Positions 16,863-25,793 are shown, numbered from the stretch's first letter. The stretch: DNA of 29,256 bases from an uncultured Collinsella sp. (GCA_902493895.1 CABUQW010000027.1:1-29256); one strand, 5' to 3'. A program made the numbers and translations. Notes: generated from the sequence alone by a model not told the origin.

Positions 16863-18119
16863 CTAGGCGGACTTCTTCTTGCTGTCGGAGACCATCATGT
16901 AGACGGTGAGCACGACGGCGATGGCGGCGATCACAATGGCGCCGTAGAAGGACTGCTGGTAGGCGGCGCTGCCGGCCTCGGCGTGATACAGCACGGCGGT
17001 GATGGGCTGACTGATCCAGGTGGAAGCGGCGTAGCCCAAAAACATGATGCCGTAGTTGACGCCGATGTTGCTGGTGCCAAAGGCGCCGCCGGTGAGCGGC
17101 GGGTAGATGACGAGCAGGGCGCCAAAGCTAAAGCCGAGCAGGGCGAGCGCCACAAAGAACATGCCTTGCGTAAAGCTCATCGACATGATGACGAGTGCGA
17201 CGATGGTGACGACAAGGCTGATGAGCAGCGACTTGTAGGCACCGAGCTTGTCGATGATCTGACCAAAGGACAGGCGACCGACTAGGTTGGCGCAGGTGTT
17301 GACGGAGACGACCACGCCGCCGAGGGCGACGGCTGCGGCGCTCGTGGGGTCGGTGAAGAGCTGGACGGCGGCGATGGAGGCAACCTTGCCGACGAGCAGG
17401 GTGCCCGCGGTGGCGGCGAAGGCGAAGGTGATGATGAGGACCCAGAAGCGCGGGGTCTTGACCATCTCGCCCGGGGTGAGGTCGCCGAAGGTGCCGGCGT
17501 GCGCACCGCCCTTGGGGGCCTCGAAGCCCTCGGGCAGCCAACCGGCCTCGGGGGCCTTCAGGAACAGGGCGGAGGCGGCGATCATCACAAAGAAGATGAC
17601 TCCGAGCGCCTTAAGGGCGCCAAAGATGCCCAGGCTCGGGATGAGCAGCGAGGCGAGCACCGGGGACAGCACGGCAGGACCGGCGGTCGAAGCGGCGAGC
17701 GTAATACCGGAGGCGAGACCCTTCTTGTCGATGAACCACTTTTGGCCGGTGGTGAGCGCCGGGTTGTAGCCCAGGCCGTTGCCGATGGCGGCGACGAGCG
17801 AGAACCACAGGTAGAACTGCCACGGCTCGGTGACGGTGCCGGACATGAACCAGCCCAGGCCGTAGCACACGGCGGCGGCGATCACGACGTTGCGCGGGCC
17901 GATCTTATCGGAGATACGGCCGGCGAAGATGCCCGTCACGGCCATGATGGTCTGAAAGACCGGGAAGGCCCAGGTAAGGGCGCTCGACCACTCGGGGTAG
18001 ACGGCGAGCAGGTTCTTGCTCACGACGGAATACAGCGCGATGGAGCTGATGAAGAACATGGTGACGCACGCGGCGGAAAGCACGACGGCGCGACCCTTGT
18101 TGGAGTTGGTGGAAGCCAT
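16863..18119 (-). CDS. MFS transporter, oxalate/formate antiporter (OFA)-like
   Basis: Major facilitator of 418 residues with about twelve membrane segments. The cytoplasmic loop after helix 2 reads FAGRISDKIGPRNVV, and the segment GQKWFIDKKGLASGITLAAS near 130-150 is typical of the OFA subfamily, which carries organic anions such as oxalate, formate and related carboxylates. A short soluble loop (about 190-210) splits the two halves, and the C-terminus is short and lysine-rich. The ATG at 18119 follows AAAGAG. It lies between the SDR and Gfo/Idh/MocA genes in the same direction, so it is probably the importer for their substrate. A sugar acid or similar carboxylate would fit both transporter and enzymes; that is an inference. 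Confidence 0.9.
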   Translation of the reverse strand: MASTNSNKGRAVVLSAACVTMFFISSIALYSVVSKNLLAVYPEWSSALTWAFPVFQTIMAVTGIFAGRISDKIGPRNVVIAAAVCYGLGWFMSGTVTEPWQFYLWFSLVAAIGNGLGYNPALTTGQKWFIDKKGLASGITLAASTAGPAVLSPVLASLLIPSLGIFGALKALGVIFFVMIAASALFLKAPEAGWLPEGFEAPKGGAHAGTFGDLTPGEMVKTPRFWVLIITFAFAATAGTLLVGKVASIAAVQLFTDPTSAAAVALGGVVVSVNTCANLVGRLSFGQIIDKLGAYKSLLISLVVTIVALVIMSMSFTQGMFFVALALLGFSFGALLVIYPPLTGGAFGTSNIGVNYGIMFLGYAASTWISQPITAVLYHAEAGSAAYQQSFYGAIVIAAIAVVLTVYMMVSDSKKKSA

Positions 18120-18185
18120 TGGACTCTTTCTGATCGATACGGGGGAGGAGCGGGCGTGTCCGCGGGGCCTCCCTGTCAGGTTGGT

Positions 18186-19067
18186 TTACTGGTCAGTCGG
18201 CTTGGCGACGCCGGACTCATCGGACCAGAGCTTGACACCCTTGTTCTTAAGGTAGTTGTCGGCATAGGCGCGACGGCCGCCGGGCTTGGCGGTGAGGTCG
18301 CCCATCATGTTGGAGAAGCCGCCGTCGACCTTGATGGCGTCGCCGGTGGTAAAGTCCGAGCGCTTGGACGCCAGGAACATGACGGCGTTGGCGATATCGC
18401 TGACCTCGCCGATGCGGCGCGTGGCGATCAGACGGCTGCGGCTCTTTTCGACCTCGGGGTCGGCGTAGAAGTTGGCCGACATCGGGGTCTTAACGAAGCA
18501 GGGCTCGACGCAGTTGGAGCGCACGCCGTAGGGGCCCCACTCGGCAGCCAGCATCTTGGACATCATGTTGACGCCTGCCTTGGTGGAGCTGTACACGCCC
18601 GAGAACGTCTCGGGGGAGTGGCTGGCAACGGTCGAGATGTGCACCAGGCGACCCTGGCCAGCCTTGATCATCTCGCGACCAAAGCGCTGCGAGGTGATGA
18701 AGTAACCGGTGAGGTTGACGTTGAGCACCTGCTCCCAGTCGCTCAGCGGCAGGTCCTCCATGGCGGCGAAGCGCAGGATGCCGGCGGTGTTGACAAGGGC
18801 GTCGACGCGGCCGAAGTCGGCGATGGTGGCATCGACGGCGGCCTGAACCTCGGCCTCGTCGGTGGCGTTCATCTTGTAGCCCTCGGCGTGGATGCCAAAC
18901 TCGGCGGCGAGGTCGGCGGCTGCGGCCTTGACCTTCTCCTCATCCAGGTCGAGCAGGACGACGTTGGCGCCGTTGCGGGCGAACTCGCGGCAAATCTCGA
19001 CGCCCATACCGCCGAGCGCGCCAGTCACGGCGCAGACATCGCCCTCGAGCTTAAGCCAATTGCTCAT
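18186..19067 (-). CDS. Short-chain dehydrogenase/reductase (SDR)
   Basis: Classical SDR of 293 residues, acting on a hydroxyl or keto group with NAD(P). Visible motifs: cofactor loop TGALGGMG (residues 15-22), an acidic end of strand 2 (VVLLDLDEEK) favouring NAD over NADP, NTAGILRF (the NNAG position reads NTAG), HISTVASHS with the catalytic Ser, and YSSTKAG with catalytic Tyr and Lys. The GDAIKVDGGFS near the end is typical. The last 30 residues are longer than usual. The ATG at 19067 follows AAGGGAAG. It is the first gene of the operon and divergent from the LysR gene. It is not one of the short hydroxysteroid dehydrogenases I know from Collinsella, but a steroid substrate cannot be excluded. 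Confidence 0.92.
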   Translation of the reverse strand: MSNWLKLEGDVCAVTGALGGMGVEICREFARNGANVVLLDLDEEKVKAAAADLAAEFGIHAEGYKMNATDEAEVQAAVDATIADFGRVDALVNTAGILRFAAMEDLPLSDWEQVLNVNLTGYFITSQRFGREMIKAGQGRLVHISTVASHSPETFSGVYSSTKAGVNMMSKMLAAEWGPYGVRSNCVEPCFVKTPMSANFYADPEVEKSRSRLIATRRIGEVSDIANAVMFLASKRSDFTTGDAIKVDGGFSNMMGDLTAKPGGRRAYADNYLKNKGVKLWSDESGVAKPTDQ

Positions 19068-19299
19068 AGGAACTTCCCTTCTTGTGCCTCCCGGTGGGTC
19101 GCTCCCATTAACCGACCCACGTGGTTTTCGCTGGTTATCGTATGCTTTGCATTTGCGCAGGTGAATTGCATATTTGTTAGAATGGCGTTAACCGTAGGTT
19201 TACACTGTGCAATGCAGTTTTTCTCAATTGAGCGCGTGACCTGCCAAAACGACCCCCTTCGGTAGTTCATTGCCATGCGTCTGGAAACAGGAGATTGAC
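19068..19299. promoter_or_regulatory. Divergent control region between the SDR operon and its LysR regulator
   Basis: This 232-base AT-rich region lies between two divergent starts, the usual place for LysR-type binding sites. Candidates are TTAACCGTAGGTTTA (19188-19202, a near-perfect palindrome), CTCAATTGAG (19223-19232, a perfect ten-base palindrome) and the TGCA-flanked segment at about 19148-19170. I cannot tell which is the operator. No promoter hexamer pair is clear enough to call. Confidence 0.5.
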
Positions 19300-20178
19300 G
19301 TGTACGATCGACGACTCGAGGCCATATCGGCCGCCGCGGAGCTGGGGAGCTTCTCACGGGCGGCGGCAAAATTGCGCGTGTCGACCCCGGCGCTCGTCAA
19401 GCAGGTGTCGGGCTTCGAGGCCGAGTTTGGCATCACGTTGTTCGAGCGCTCGCATTCGGGCGTTAAAGTGACGCCGGCGGGCGCTCTGCTGGTGGACGAT
19501 GCGCGCTCGATCATGCGCCAGTCCGAGGATGCGTTGCGCCGCGCCCGACGCGCGGCGGGTGATGGCGGTGCCGTGCGTCTGGGTGTGTCGATGATGTGCC
19601 CGGGGCGCCAAACGCTTTCGATGTGGACGGGCATCCACGATCTGGAGCCGTCGCTGCGATTTGAGATTGTGCCGGTAAGCGACCTCTACGACGAGCGCGA
19701 GACAGTCATGCGCAGCTTGGGCCGCGAGGTCGATGTGGTGCAGTCGAGTTTTTCTACCCCACGCTGGGGTGATGCCTGCCAAAAGCTCCGCATTGTCAAC
19801 GTGCCGTTTTATATCGACCTACCGCGCACGAGTCCGCTGGCGCGCAAGACGCGCATCACGGTTGCCGACTTGGAGGGCATGCGTCTGCGCGTGCTGCGTC
19901 ACGGCAACGACGCAATGGACAGCCTGCGCATCGACCTTCTGGCCGACGGCGGCGTTGACGTGATCGACGTGGACAGCTTTGACTTTGCGCTCTTTAACGA
20001 GGCGGAGGAAAAGGGCGACGCGGTGCTCACCTGCGGGGCGTGGTCGGGGGTGCACCCGGCCTTTGTGGGCGTGCCGTTCCTGTGCGGCCGTGAGGTGCCG
20101 GTCTTTTTGCACTATCCGCTCGAGCCCACCCTCCAAGTCCAAAAATTCGTCAACGCCATGGCACAACTTCTCAAATAG
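19300..20178 (+). CDS. LysR-family transcriptional regulator
   Basis: Regulator of 292 residues. The N-terminal winged helix-turn-helix is clear: LEAISAAAELGSFSRAAAKL, then STPALVKQVSGFEAEFGITLFERS and VTPAGALLVDDA (residues 6-75). A linker helix and a substrate-binding domain (about 90-290) follow, starting VRLGVSMMCPGRQTL. The GTG at 19300 is chosen because AGGAG lies seven bases upstream; an in-frame TTG at 19270 would add residues before the usual start. Divergent from the SDR-MFS-oxidoreductase operon, so it most likely controls that operon in response to the substrate and represses itself. Confidence 0.92.
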   Translation: MYDRRLEAISAAAELGSFSRAAAKLRVSTPALVKQVSGFEAEFGITLFERSHSGVKVTPAGALLVDDARSIMRQSEDALRRARRAAGDGGAVRLGVSMMCPGRQTLSMWTGIHDLEPSLRFEIVPVSDLYDERETVMRSLGREVDVVQSSFSTPRWGDACQKLRIVNVPFYIDLPRTSPLARKTRITVADLEGMRLRVLRHGNDAMDSLRIDLLADGGVDVIDVDSFDFALFNEAEEKGDAVLTCGAWSGVHPAFVGVPFLCGREVPVFLHYPLEPTLQVQKFVNAMAQLLK

Positions 20179-20297
20179 CTATCGTGTCGATGATTCTTTA
20201 ATCCCCGTCCTAGAAAAATCATCTGGTAGAGTTGACCTCACGTGAATTTCAGTACACTGCGTACTACCTGTGCTTTTGTCATTTTGGGAGTGAACTT

Positions 20298-21389
20298 GTG
20301 AATGCTTCTGTCGCCAAGAAAGCCAGCCAGGCGGTGCGCCTGCTCATGATGGTGCTCACGGCAGTTCTCATCTTCTTCTTCATTAATGTTATGCTGCTCG
20401 TCTCCGATATCCAGGGCACGGCGCGCGTGGTCAACTACGCCGGTCTGGTGCGCGGCACCACGCAGCGAATCGTTAAGCTCGAGGACGCGGGCCAGCCTCA
20501 AGACGACCTGCTCAAGGCCGTGGATTCATACATCAACGGTTTGCGTTACGGAAGTGGCGACCTCAACCTCGTCCGTCTCGACGACGACGAGTATCAGGCA
20601 AAGATGACCGAGCTTGCAAATTATTTTGATGAGCTTTGCGCCGAGATTGCCCGTGTGCGCGAAGTCGGCTACGAGAACACCGATATCATCGCGATGAGCG
20701 AGGAGTTCTTTGGTATTTGTGACGATGCTACACGACTCGCAGAGGACTACTCTCAGGAGAAGGCGTCGGCGCTCAACTATCTCGAGGGCTTGGTGATCAT
20801 CGACATCGTGGGCTTGGTGGCGACCTTTGCGGTCGAACTTGTTCGCGCGGTGCGCACTGCCGCGCTCAACCGCGAGCTGCAGAGCAAAGTCTATCTCGAC
20901 GAAGCCACGGGACTGCCCAACAAGAACAAGTGCGAGGAGATCTTGGGGCAGGAGCGGCCTGTCTCCGCGGAGGCGCCCGTTGCGGTGTGCGTCTTCGACC
21001 TTAACAATCTGCATACGGTCAATAACAACTTTGGCCACGAGAAGGGCGACGAATACATCCGTTCTTTTGCCCAGCAGCTGGGGTGCGTGGCGTCCGAGAC
21101 CTGCTTTGTGGGCCGCGACGGTGGCGATGAGTTTATCGCGGTGCTGCGGGATGCCGATCGAGCTGCCGTGGAGTCCTGTCTCGCTCGGGTTCGTGCGAAC
21201 GTGAACGAGTATTCCGAGGCTCACCCCGACATGCCTATCAGCTATGCGGTGGGCTACGCGCTTTCCAGTGATTTTGATGAACCGCCTACGATGCGCGAGC
21301 TCTTTTCCCAGGCCGACAAAAACATGTACATCGACAAGAACCGCGTAAAGGCAGCCGAGGCAGCCGGGCTGCAACGCGAGGAACGGTAA
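20298..21389 (+). CDS. Membrane GGDEF-domain protein (putative diguanylate cyclase)
   Basis: A 363-residue putative cyclic-di-GMP synthase. One N-terminal membrane helix (about 13-36), a helical sensor region outside the membrane (about 37-158), a second helix (about 160-185), then a cytoplasmic GGDEF domain (about 200-355). Active-site residues look intact: FDLNNLHTVNNNFGHEKGDE and RDGGDEF. No RxxD inhibitory site sits upstream of GGDEF. The start of the sensor region, VNYAGLVRGTTQRIVKLE, resembles the P-box of NarX/PilJ-type sensors. The GTG at 20298 follows GGGAG; longer in-frame starts lack a site. No EAL or HD-GYP partner is in the window. A strong terminator follows the stop codon. Confidence 0.9.
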   Translation: MNASVAKKASQAVRLLMMVLTAVLIFFFINVMLLVSDIQGTARVVNYAGLVRGTTQRIVKLEDAGQPQDDLLKAVDSYINGLRYGSGDLNLVRLDDDEYQAKMTELANYFDELCAEIARVREVGYENTDIIAMSEEFFGICDDATRLAEDYSQEKASALNYLEGLVIIDIVGLVATFAVELVRAVRTAALNRELQSKVYLDEATGLPNKNKCEEILGQERPVSAEAPVAVCVFDLNNLHTVNNNFGHEKGDEYIRSFAQQLGCVASETCFVGRDGGDEFIAVLRDADRAAVESCLARVRANVNEYSEAHPDMPISYAVGYALSSDFDEPPTMRELFSQADKNMYIDKNRVKAAEAAGLQREER

Positions 21390-21410
21390 GCTTGTAACAA
21401 AGGGCATAGA

Positions 21411-21446
21411 AAAGCCTCCGCAGCTCGTGTGGCTGCGGAGGCTTTA
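21411..21446. terminator. Rho-independent terminator after the GGDEF gene
   Basis: Perfect 14-base stem AAAGCCTCCGCAGC (21411-21424) with GCTGCGGAGGCTTT (21432-21445) and a seven-base loop. T-rich bases follow on both strands (TTTA on plus, TTTTCT on minus), so it can work in both directions between these convergent genes. Confidence 0.85.
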
Positions 21447-21476
21447 TTCGTTGCGGCGCATTGTGTTTGGGTCGTT

Positions 21477-21559
21477 GAGATGAGTCGATTTGCCCCGAAA
21501 GAGGAGGGCATTGACCTTAGGGTCATGCCCGACGAATGAGCGGCAAATCGACTCATCTC
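21477..21559. repeat. 83-nt nested hairpin with perfect 18-bp outer stem
   Basis: Outer arms GAGATGAGTCGATTTGCC (21477-21494) and GGCAAATCGACTCATCTC (21542-21559) are perfectly complementary. Inside, GGGCATTGACC (21506-21516) pairs with GGTCATGCCC (21521-21530) with one bulged base. It lies twelve bases before the end of the ABC exporter operon and next to another terminator. No T-run follows. Its shape matches the elements at 8383-8447 and 27154-27217, but not its sequence. Confidence 0.85.
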
Positions 21560-21570
21560 GGCGGGCCGAG

Positions 21571-23490
21571 CTACTCCAGCTCAAACGCTCCGGTGTAGAG
21601 CTGGTAGTAATACCCGCGCTTGGCGATCAGCTCGTCGTGGTTGCCGCGCTCGATGATGCGGCCGTGGTCCAGGCAGATGATCGCGTCGGAGTTGCGCACG
21701 GTGGACAGGCGGTGAGCGATGACAAACGTCGTGCGGCCCTCCATGAGCTTATCCATGCCGGCCTGCACGATGGCCTCAGTGCGGGTGTCGATGGAGCTCG
21801 TGGCCTCGTCCAGAATCATTGCCGGCGGATCGGCGACGGCGGCGCGTGCGATCGAGATCAGCTGGCGCTGGCCCTGCGACAGCTGCGCGCCGTTGCCGGT
21901 GAGCATGGTGTCGTAGCCGTCGGGCAGGCGGGTGATAAAGTCGTCGGCGCCGGCGAGCTTGGCCGCCGCGATGCACTCCTCGTCGGTAGCGTCCAGGTTG
22001 CCGTAGCGGATGTTATCCATCACGGTGCCGGTGAACAGGTTCACGTCCTGCAGCACGACGCCCAGCGAGCGGCGCAGATCGGCCTTGCGGATCTTGTTGA
22101 CGTTGATGCCGTCGTAGCGGATCTTGCCGTCGGCGATGTCATAGAAGCGGTTGATGAGGTTGGTGATGGTCGTCTTACCGGCACCGGTGGCGCCGACAAA
22201 CGCGACCTTCTGGCCCGGCTTGGCAAACACGGACACGCCATGCAGCACCTCGTGGTCGGGCGTGTAGCCAAAGTCCACATTGTCCATGACCAGGTCGCCG
22301 CGCAGCGGTACGTACTCGATCTCGCCGGTTGCGCGGTGCGGATGTTTCCATGCCCACATGCCAGTGTGGTGGTCGGCCTCCTCGAACTCCCAGGTCTCGG
22401 GGTTCACCTGCGCGTTGACGAGCGTCACGTAGCCTTCGTCGGCCTCGGGCTTCTCGTCGATGAGCTCAAAGATGCGGTCGGCGCCGGCGAGGCCCATGAC
22501 CACGGCGTTGATCTGCTGCGAGATCTGGCCGATCTGTCCGCAGAACTGCTTGGTCATGTTGAGGAACGGCACCACGACGGCGATGGACAGCGCCATGCCC
22601 GAGATGCTCAGGTTGGGCACGCCCAGCGCCAGGAAAATGCCGCCTGCCAGTGCGACCAGCACGTAGAGCAGGTTGCCCAGGTTCATAAGGATGGGCATGA
22701 GGATGTTGGCGTACATGTTGGCCTTCTGCGAGACCTCAAAGAGCTTTTCGTTGCGCGCGTCAAAATCGGCTTCGGCGGCAGACTCGTGGCAGAATGCCTT
22801 GACGACCTTCTGGCCGTTCATGACTTCCTCGATATGGCCCTCGACCACGCCGAGCTCGGTCTGCTGCGCAATAAAGAAACGCGCGGAATTGGAGCCGAGC
22901 AGCTTGGTCATAAAGGTCATAAAGACGACGCCGGCCACAATGACCAGGCACATCCACACGCTGTAGTACAGCATGATAAAGAACACCGTGACGATGACGA
23001 TGGTCGTCATGAGCAGGTTGGGCAGCGACTGGCTGATCATCTGGCGCAGCGTGTCGATGTCGTTGGTGTAGTGGCTCATGATGTCGCCGCGCTGATGCGT
23101 GTCGAAGTAGCGGATCGGCAGGTCCTGCATGCGGTTGAACATCTTCTCGCGCAGCTTCTCGAGCGAGCCCTGCGTGACGATGGCCATGGCGCGGTTCCAG
23201 AAGAGCGAGGACAGGATGCCGACGCCGTAGATGCAGGCGAGGGTGGTCACGAGCTGCAGAATCTTGGGCTGCGCAGCTTCCCAATCGCCCGACTGCCACG
23301 ATTCGCTAATAATCTGCAGGGCGCTCTGAAGGAAGGTCGCGCCGATGGAGTTGATGATGGCGCAGAGCACCACGCCGACGACGACGAGGGGCAAAAGCAC
23401 GGGGTAGAAGCCAAAGAGCGTCTTGATGAGGCGCGACATGGTGCCCCCCTTGCGGTTGAGCGCGCGCTCGGCAGTAGTTGCCTTACTCAT
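21571..23490 (-). CDS. ABC exporter half-transporter with canonical ATPase site
   Basis: Half-transporter of 639 residues: six membrane segments (about 25-330) fused to an ATPase domain (about 400-635). The ATPase has Walker A GATGAGKT (433-440), signature LSQGQ (537-541) and Walker B MILDEATSS with catalytic E562. About 45 extra residues lie between the membrane and ATPase domains (about 350-395), including HHTGMWAWKHPH. The ATG at 23490 follows AAGGAGG and overlaps the end of the upstream ABC gene by eight bases (ATGAGTAA), so the two are translationally coupled. With that partner it should form a heterodimeric exporter of the BmrCD/LmrCD/TM287-288 type, which expel drugs, lipids or peptides. 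The true cargo is unknown. Confidence 0.93.
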   Translation of the reverse strand: MSKATTAERALNRKGGTMSRLIKTLFGFYPVLLPLVVVGVVLCAIINSIGATFLQSALQIISESWQSGDWEAAQPKILQLVTTLACIYGVGILSSLFWNRAMAIVTQGSLEKLREKMFNRMQDLPIRYFDTHQRGDIMSHYTNDIDTLRQMISQSLPNLLMTTIVIVTVFFIMLYYSVWMCLVIVAGVVFMTFMTKLLGSNSARFFIAQQTELGVVEGHIEEVMNGQKVVKAFCHESAAEADFDARNEKLFEVSQKANMYANILMPILMNLGNLLYVLVALAGGIFLALGVPNLSISGMALSIAVVVPFLNMTKQFCGQIGQISQQINAVVMGLAGADRIFELIDEKPEADEGYVTLVNAQVNPETWEFEEADHHTGMWAWKHPHRATGEIEYVPLRGDLVMDNVDFGYTPDHEVLHGVSVFAKPGQKVAFVGATGAGKTTITNLINRFYDIADGKIRYDGINVNKIRKADLRRSLGVVLQDVNLFTGTVMDNIRYGNLDATDEECIAAAKLAGADDFITRLPDGYDTMLTGNGAQLSQGQRQLISIARAAVADPPAMILDEATSSIDTRTEAIVQAGMDKLMEGRTTFVIAHRLSTVRNSDAIICLDHGRIIERGNHDELIAKRGYYYQLYTGAFELE

Positions 23491-25297
23491 GTGCCTCGCC
23501 TCCTTCCTGGGTCTGGGCTTGCGTTGTGGATGCCTCGGTGTCGGCCTCGACGGCCCCTTCGCCCTCGGCAGACATCTTGTTTTGCGAGGTAAAGGTCTCG
23601 CGGTAGATCTCGCTCGTCTTGAGCAGCTCGTCGTGGTTACCGATCTGCGCGATACGGCCGCCCTCCATGACGATGATGCGGTCTGCGTCCTGCACGGAGC
23701 TGATGCGCTGGGCGATGATGAGCTTGGTCGTGTTGGGCAGATAGCTTGCCAACCCTGCGCGGATCTTGGCGTCGGTCTTGGTGTCGACGGCGCTCGTGGA
23801 GTCATCCAGGATTAAGATCTTGGGGCGACGCAGCAGGGCACGCGCAATGCACAGGCGCTGCTTCTGACCGCCCGAGACATTGGAGCCGCCCTGCTCGATC
23901 CAGGTGTCGTAGCCCTTGGGGAAGCCGTCGACAAACTCATCGGCGCAGGCCAGATGTGCCGCCTCGCGGACTTCCTCGTCGGTGGCGTTCGGGTCGCCCC
24001 AGCGCAGATTCTCGGCGATGGTGCCGCTAAACAGCACGTTTTTCTGCAACACCATGGCCACTTGGTGGCGCAGCGCGTCTAGGTCGTAGTCGCGCACGTC
24101 CATGCCGCCCACGCGCACGGTGCCTTCGGTGGCGTCGTACAGGCGGGCGATGAGGTTTACGAGCGTGGACTTGGCCGAGCCGGTGCCGCCGATGATGCCG
24201 ATGGTCTCGCCGCTCTTAATGTGCAGGTCGATATCGTCGAGTGCCTGGCGCTTCGCATGCGCGGAATACTTAAAGCTCACGTGGTCAAAGTCGATGGAGC
24301 CGTCGGCAACCTCGAGCACGGGTTCGGCGGGATTGGCGATCGTGGGCTCGGCGGCCAGCACCTCGGTAATGCGGTGCGCCGATTCGTCGGCCATGGTCAC
24401 CATGACAAAGATCATCGACAGCTGCATCAGGCTCATGAGGATCTGGAAGCCATAGGTAAAGATCGAGGAGAGCTGGCCCACGTCGAACAGCGTGCCCTGG
24501 CTCGTGATAATGAGCTTGGAGCCCAGGTAGATGATGACGACAAACGCGCCGTTGACGCAGATGTTCATCATGGGGTTGTTAAAGGCGAGCAGCTTCTCGG
24601 CGCGGGTGAAGTCCATCTGGACGTCGCGCGCGGCGGTGGCGAACTTCTCCTTCTCAAAGTCTTCGCGCACATAGCTCTTGACCACGCGCATGCCGGTGAC
24701 GTTTTCCTCGACGGACTCGTTAAGGGCGTCGTACTTGTGGAACACGCGCGAGAAGATGGGGCGCACCTTAAAGATGATAAAGAACAGTCCAAAGCCCAGC
24801 AGCGGAATGATGACCAGGTAGACCATGGCGACGCTGCCGCCCATGATAAACGCCATGGTAAAGGCGAAGATCAATACCAGCGGCGCACGCACGGCGATAC
24901 GGATGATCATCATAAAGGCCTGCTGCACGTTGTTGATGTCGGTGGTCAGACGCGTGACGAGCGAGGAGCTCGAGAACTCATCGATGTTGGCAAAGCTGAA
25001 CGTCTGGATTTTGTAGAACAGGTCGTGACGCAGGTTCTTGGCGAAGCCGCAACTCGCGTGGCTGCAGGTGACGCCGGCAGCGGCGCCAAAAGCCAGCGAT
25101 GTCAGCGCGATGAGCACCAAAAAGCCCGCGGTGGGAAGCATCTCGGCTACGGTGGTGCCGTCTTTGATGGCGTCGATCAGGTTGGCGGTGATAAATGGAA
25201 TCAGCATCTCGCAGAGCACCTCGCCAAGCACGAGCAATGGCGTGGCAACAGTGACTTTCATATAGTCGCGGATGCTGCCCATGAGGGTTTTAATCAT
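23483..25297 (-). CDS. ABC exporter half-transporter with degenerate catalytic site
   Basis: Half-transporter of 604 residues: six membrane segments (about 15-310) and an ATPase domain (about 335-570). It has Walker A GGTGSAKST (370-378), signature VSGGQ (474-478) and Walker B LILDDSTSAVD, where the catalytic Glu is Asp (D499). GGTGSAKST together with DDSTSAVD is the known pattern of the degenerate-site subunit in heterodimeric exporters such as BmrC and TM287. The last 35 residues are an acidic, Thr/Gln-rich tail. The ATG at 25297 follows GGGAGGA and overlaps the marR stop by eight bases (ATGATTAA). It is the second gene of the marR-ABC-ABC operon and the partner of the downstream gene. Confidence 0.94.
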   Translation of the reverse strand: MIKTLMGSIRDYMKVTVATPLLVLGEVLCEMLIPFITANLIDAIKDGTTVAEMLPTAGFLVLIALTSLAFGAAAGVTCSHASCGFAKNLRHDLFYKIQTFSFANIDEFSSSSLVTRLTTDINNVQQAFMMIIRIAVRAPLVLIFAFTMAFIMGGSVAMVYLVIIPLLGFGLFFIIFKVRPIFSRVFHKYDALNESVEENVTGMRVVKSYVREDFEKEKFATAARDVQMDFTRAEKLLAFNNPMMNICVNGAFVVIIYLGSKLIITSQGTLFDVGQLSSIFTYGFQILMSLMQLSMIFVMVTMADESAHRITEVLAAEPTIANPAEPVLEVADGSIDFDHVSFKYSAHAKRQALDDIDLHIKSGETIGIIGGTGSAKSTLVNLIARLYDATEGTVRVGGMDVRDYDLDALRHQVAMVLQKNVLFSGTIAENLRWGDPNATDEEVREAAHLACADEFVDGFPKGYDTWIEQGGSNVSGGQKQRLCIARALLRRPKILILDDSTSAVDTKTDAKIRAGLASYLPNTTKLIIAQRISSVQDADRIIVMEGGRIAQIGNHDELLKTSEIYRETFTSQNKMSAEGEGAVEADTEASTTQAQTQEGGEAHE

Positions 25298-25793
25298 CCA
25301 GTTCCTCCCAGGTTACACGGATTTTCTCGAGCATTTCGGCGAGGTCCTCGCGCTCGTCGTGGGTGAGCGCGCTAAAGGCCTGCTCTCTAAAGCGGATGCG
25401 GGCCGCCTGCTCAACGCGGGCCTTTTCCCATCCCGCATCGGTCAGGCGGATGGTGAGCTGCCGACGGTCTTTGGGATTGCGACTGCGCTCGATAAGACCG
25501 CCCAGTTCGAGCTTGGACAGAATCTCGGAAAGGGACCCCGGCTTGAGGTCGAAGTGCATGCCGAGCTCCTGTTGGGACAGCTCGCCGGTCGGCTGCTTGG
25601 CGAGTAGGCAGACAATAGGCGCCTTGCCAGATATGCCGCCGCCGTGAAAATGCATGTAATGGCCGCAAAACCCCAGCCCATGGAGGATTCTCTTGGCGAG
25701 ACGGTCCTCCTTGGACTGAGTCTCGGGCTCGTCTACCGGCTGCGAGGGGTCGTCGCCGGGTTCATGCGGATGGGCGTGTGGTTCAACACACAT
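25290..25793 (-). CDS. MarR-family regulator with His/Cys-rich N-terminus
   Basis: Winged-helix regulator of 167 residues, first gene of the ABC exporter operon and probably its ligand-responsive repressor. The DNA-binding part is clear: LSQQELGMHFDLKPGSLSEILSKLELGGLIERSRNPKDRRQLTIRLTDAGWEKA in segments (about 72-125), with the family DRR wing motif. The first 55 residues are odd: H6, H8 and H10 in an acidic leader, then a cluster GFCGHYMHFHGGG (C43, H45, H48, H50). This could bind a metal ion or haem. The ATG at 25793 has a poor ribosome binding site; an internal start would remove the first His group. A strong promoter overlapped by a TTAGTTAGG palindrome lies directly upstream. Confidence 0.9.
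   Translation of the reverse strand: MCVEPHAHPHEPGDDPSQPVDEPETQSKEDRLAKRILHGLGFCGHYMHFHGGGISGKAPIVCLLAKQPTGELSQQELGMHFDLKPGSLSEILSKLELGGLIERSRNPKDRRQLTIRLTDAGWEKARVEQAARIRFREQAFSALTHDEREDLAEMLEKIRVTWEELDD

Noticed and set aside
18186..19067. Hydroxysteroid dehydrogenase for bile acids
   Set aside because: It is an SDR, but the sequence does not resemble the Collinsella 7-beta-hydroxysteroid dehydrogenase I know, and the operon context points to an imported acid or polyol.
21490..23592. 700-residue open frame on the plus strand opposite the ABC exporter
   Set aside because: Antisense to a gene with full Walker A, signature and Walker B motifs. Composition and lack of domains mark it as a shadow. 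The same applies to 15693-17285 (+), 17499-19265 (+) and 2-1030 (+).
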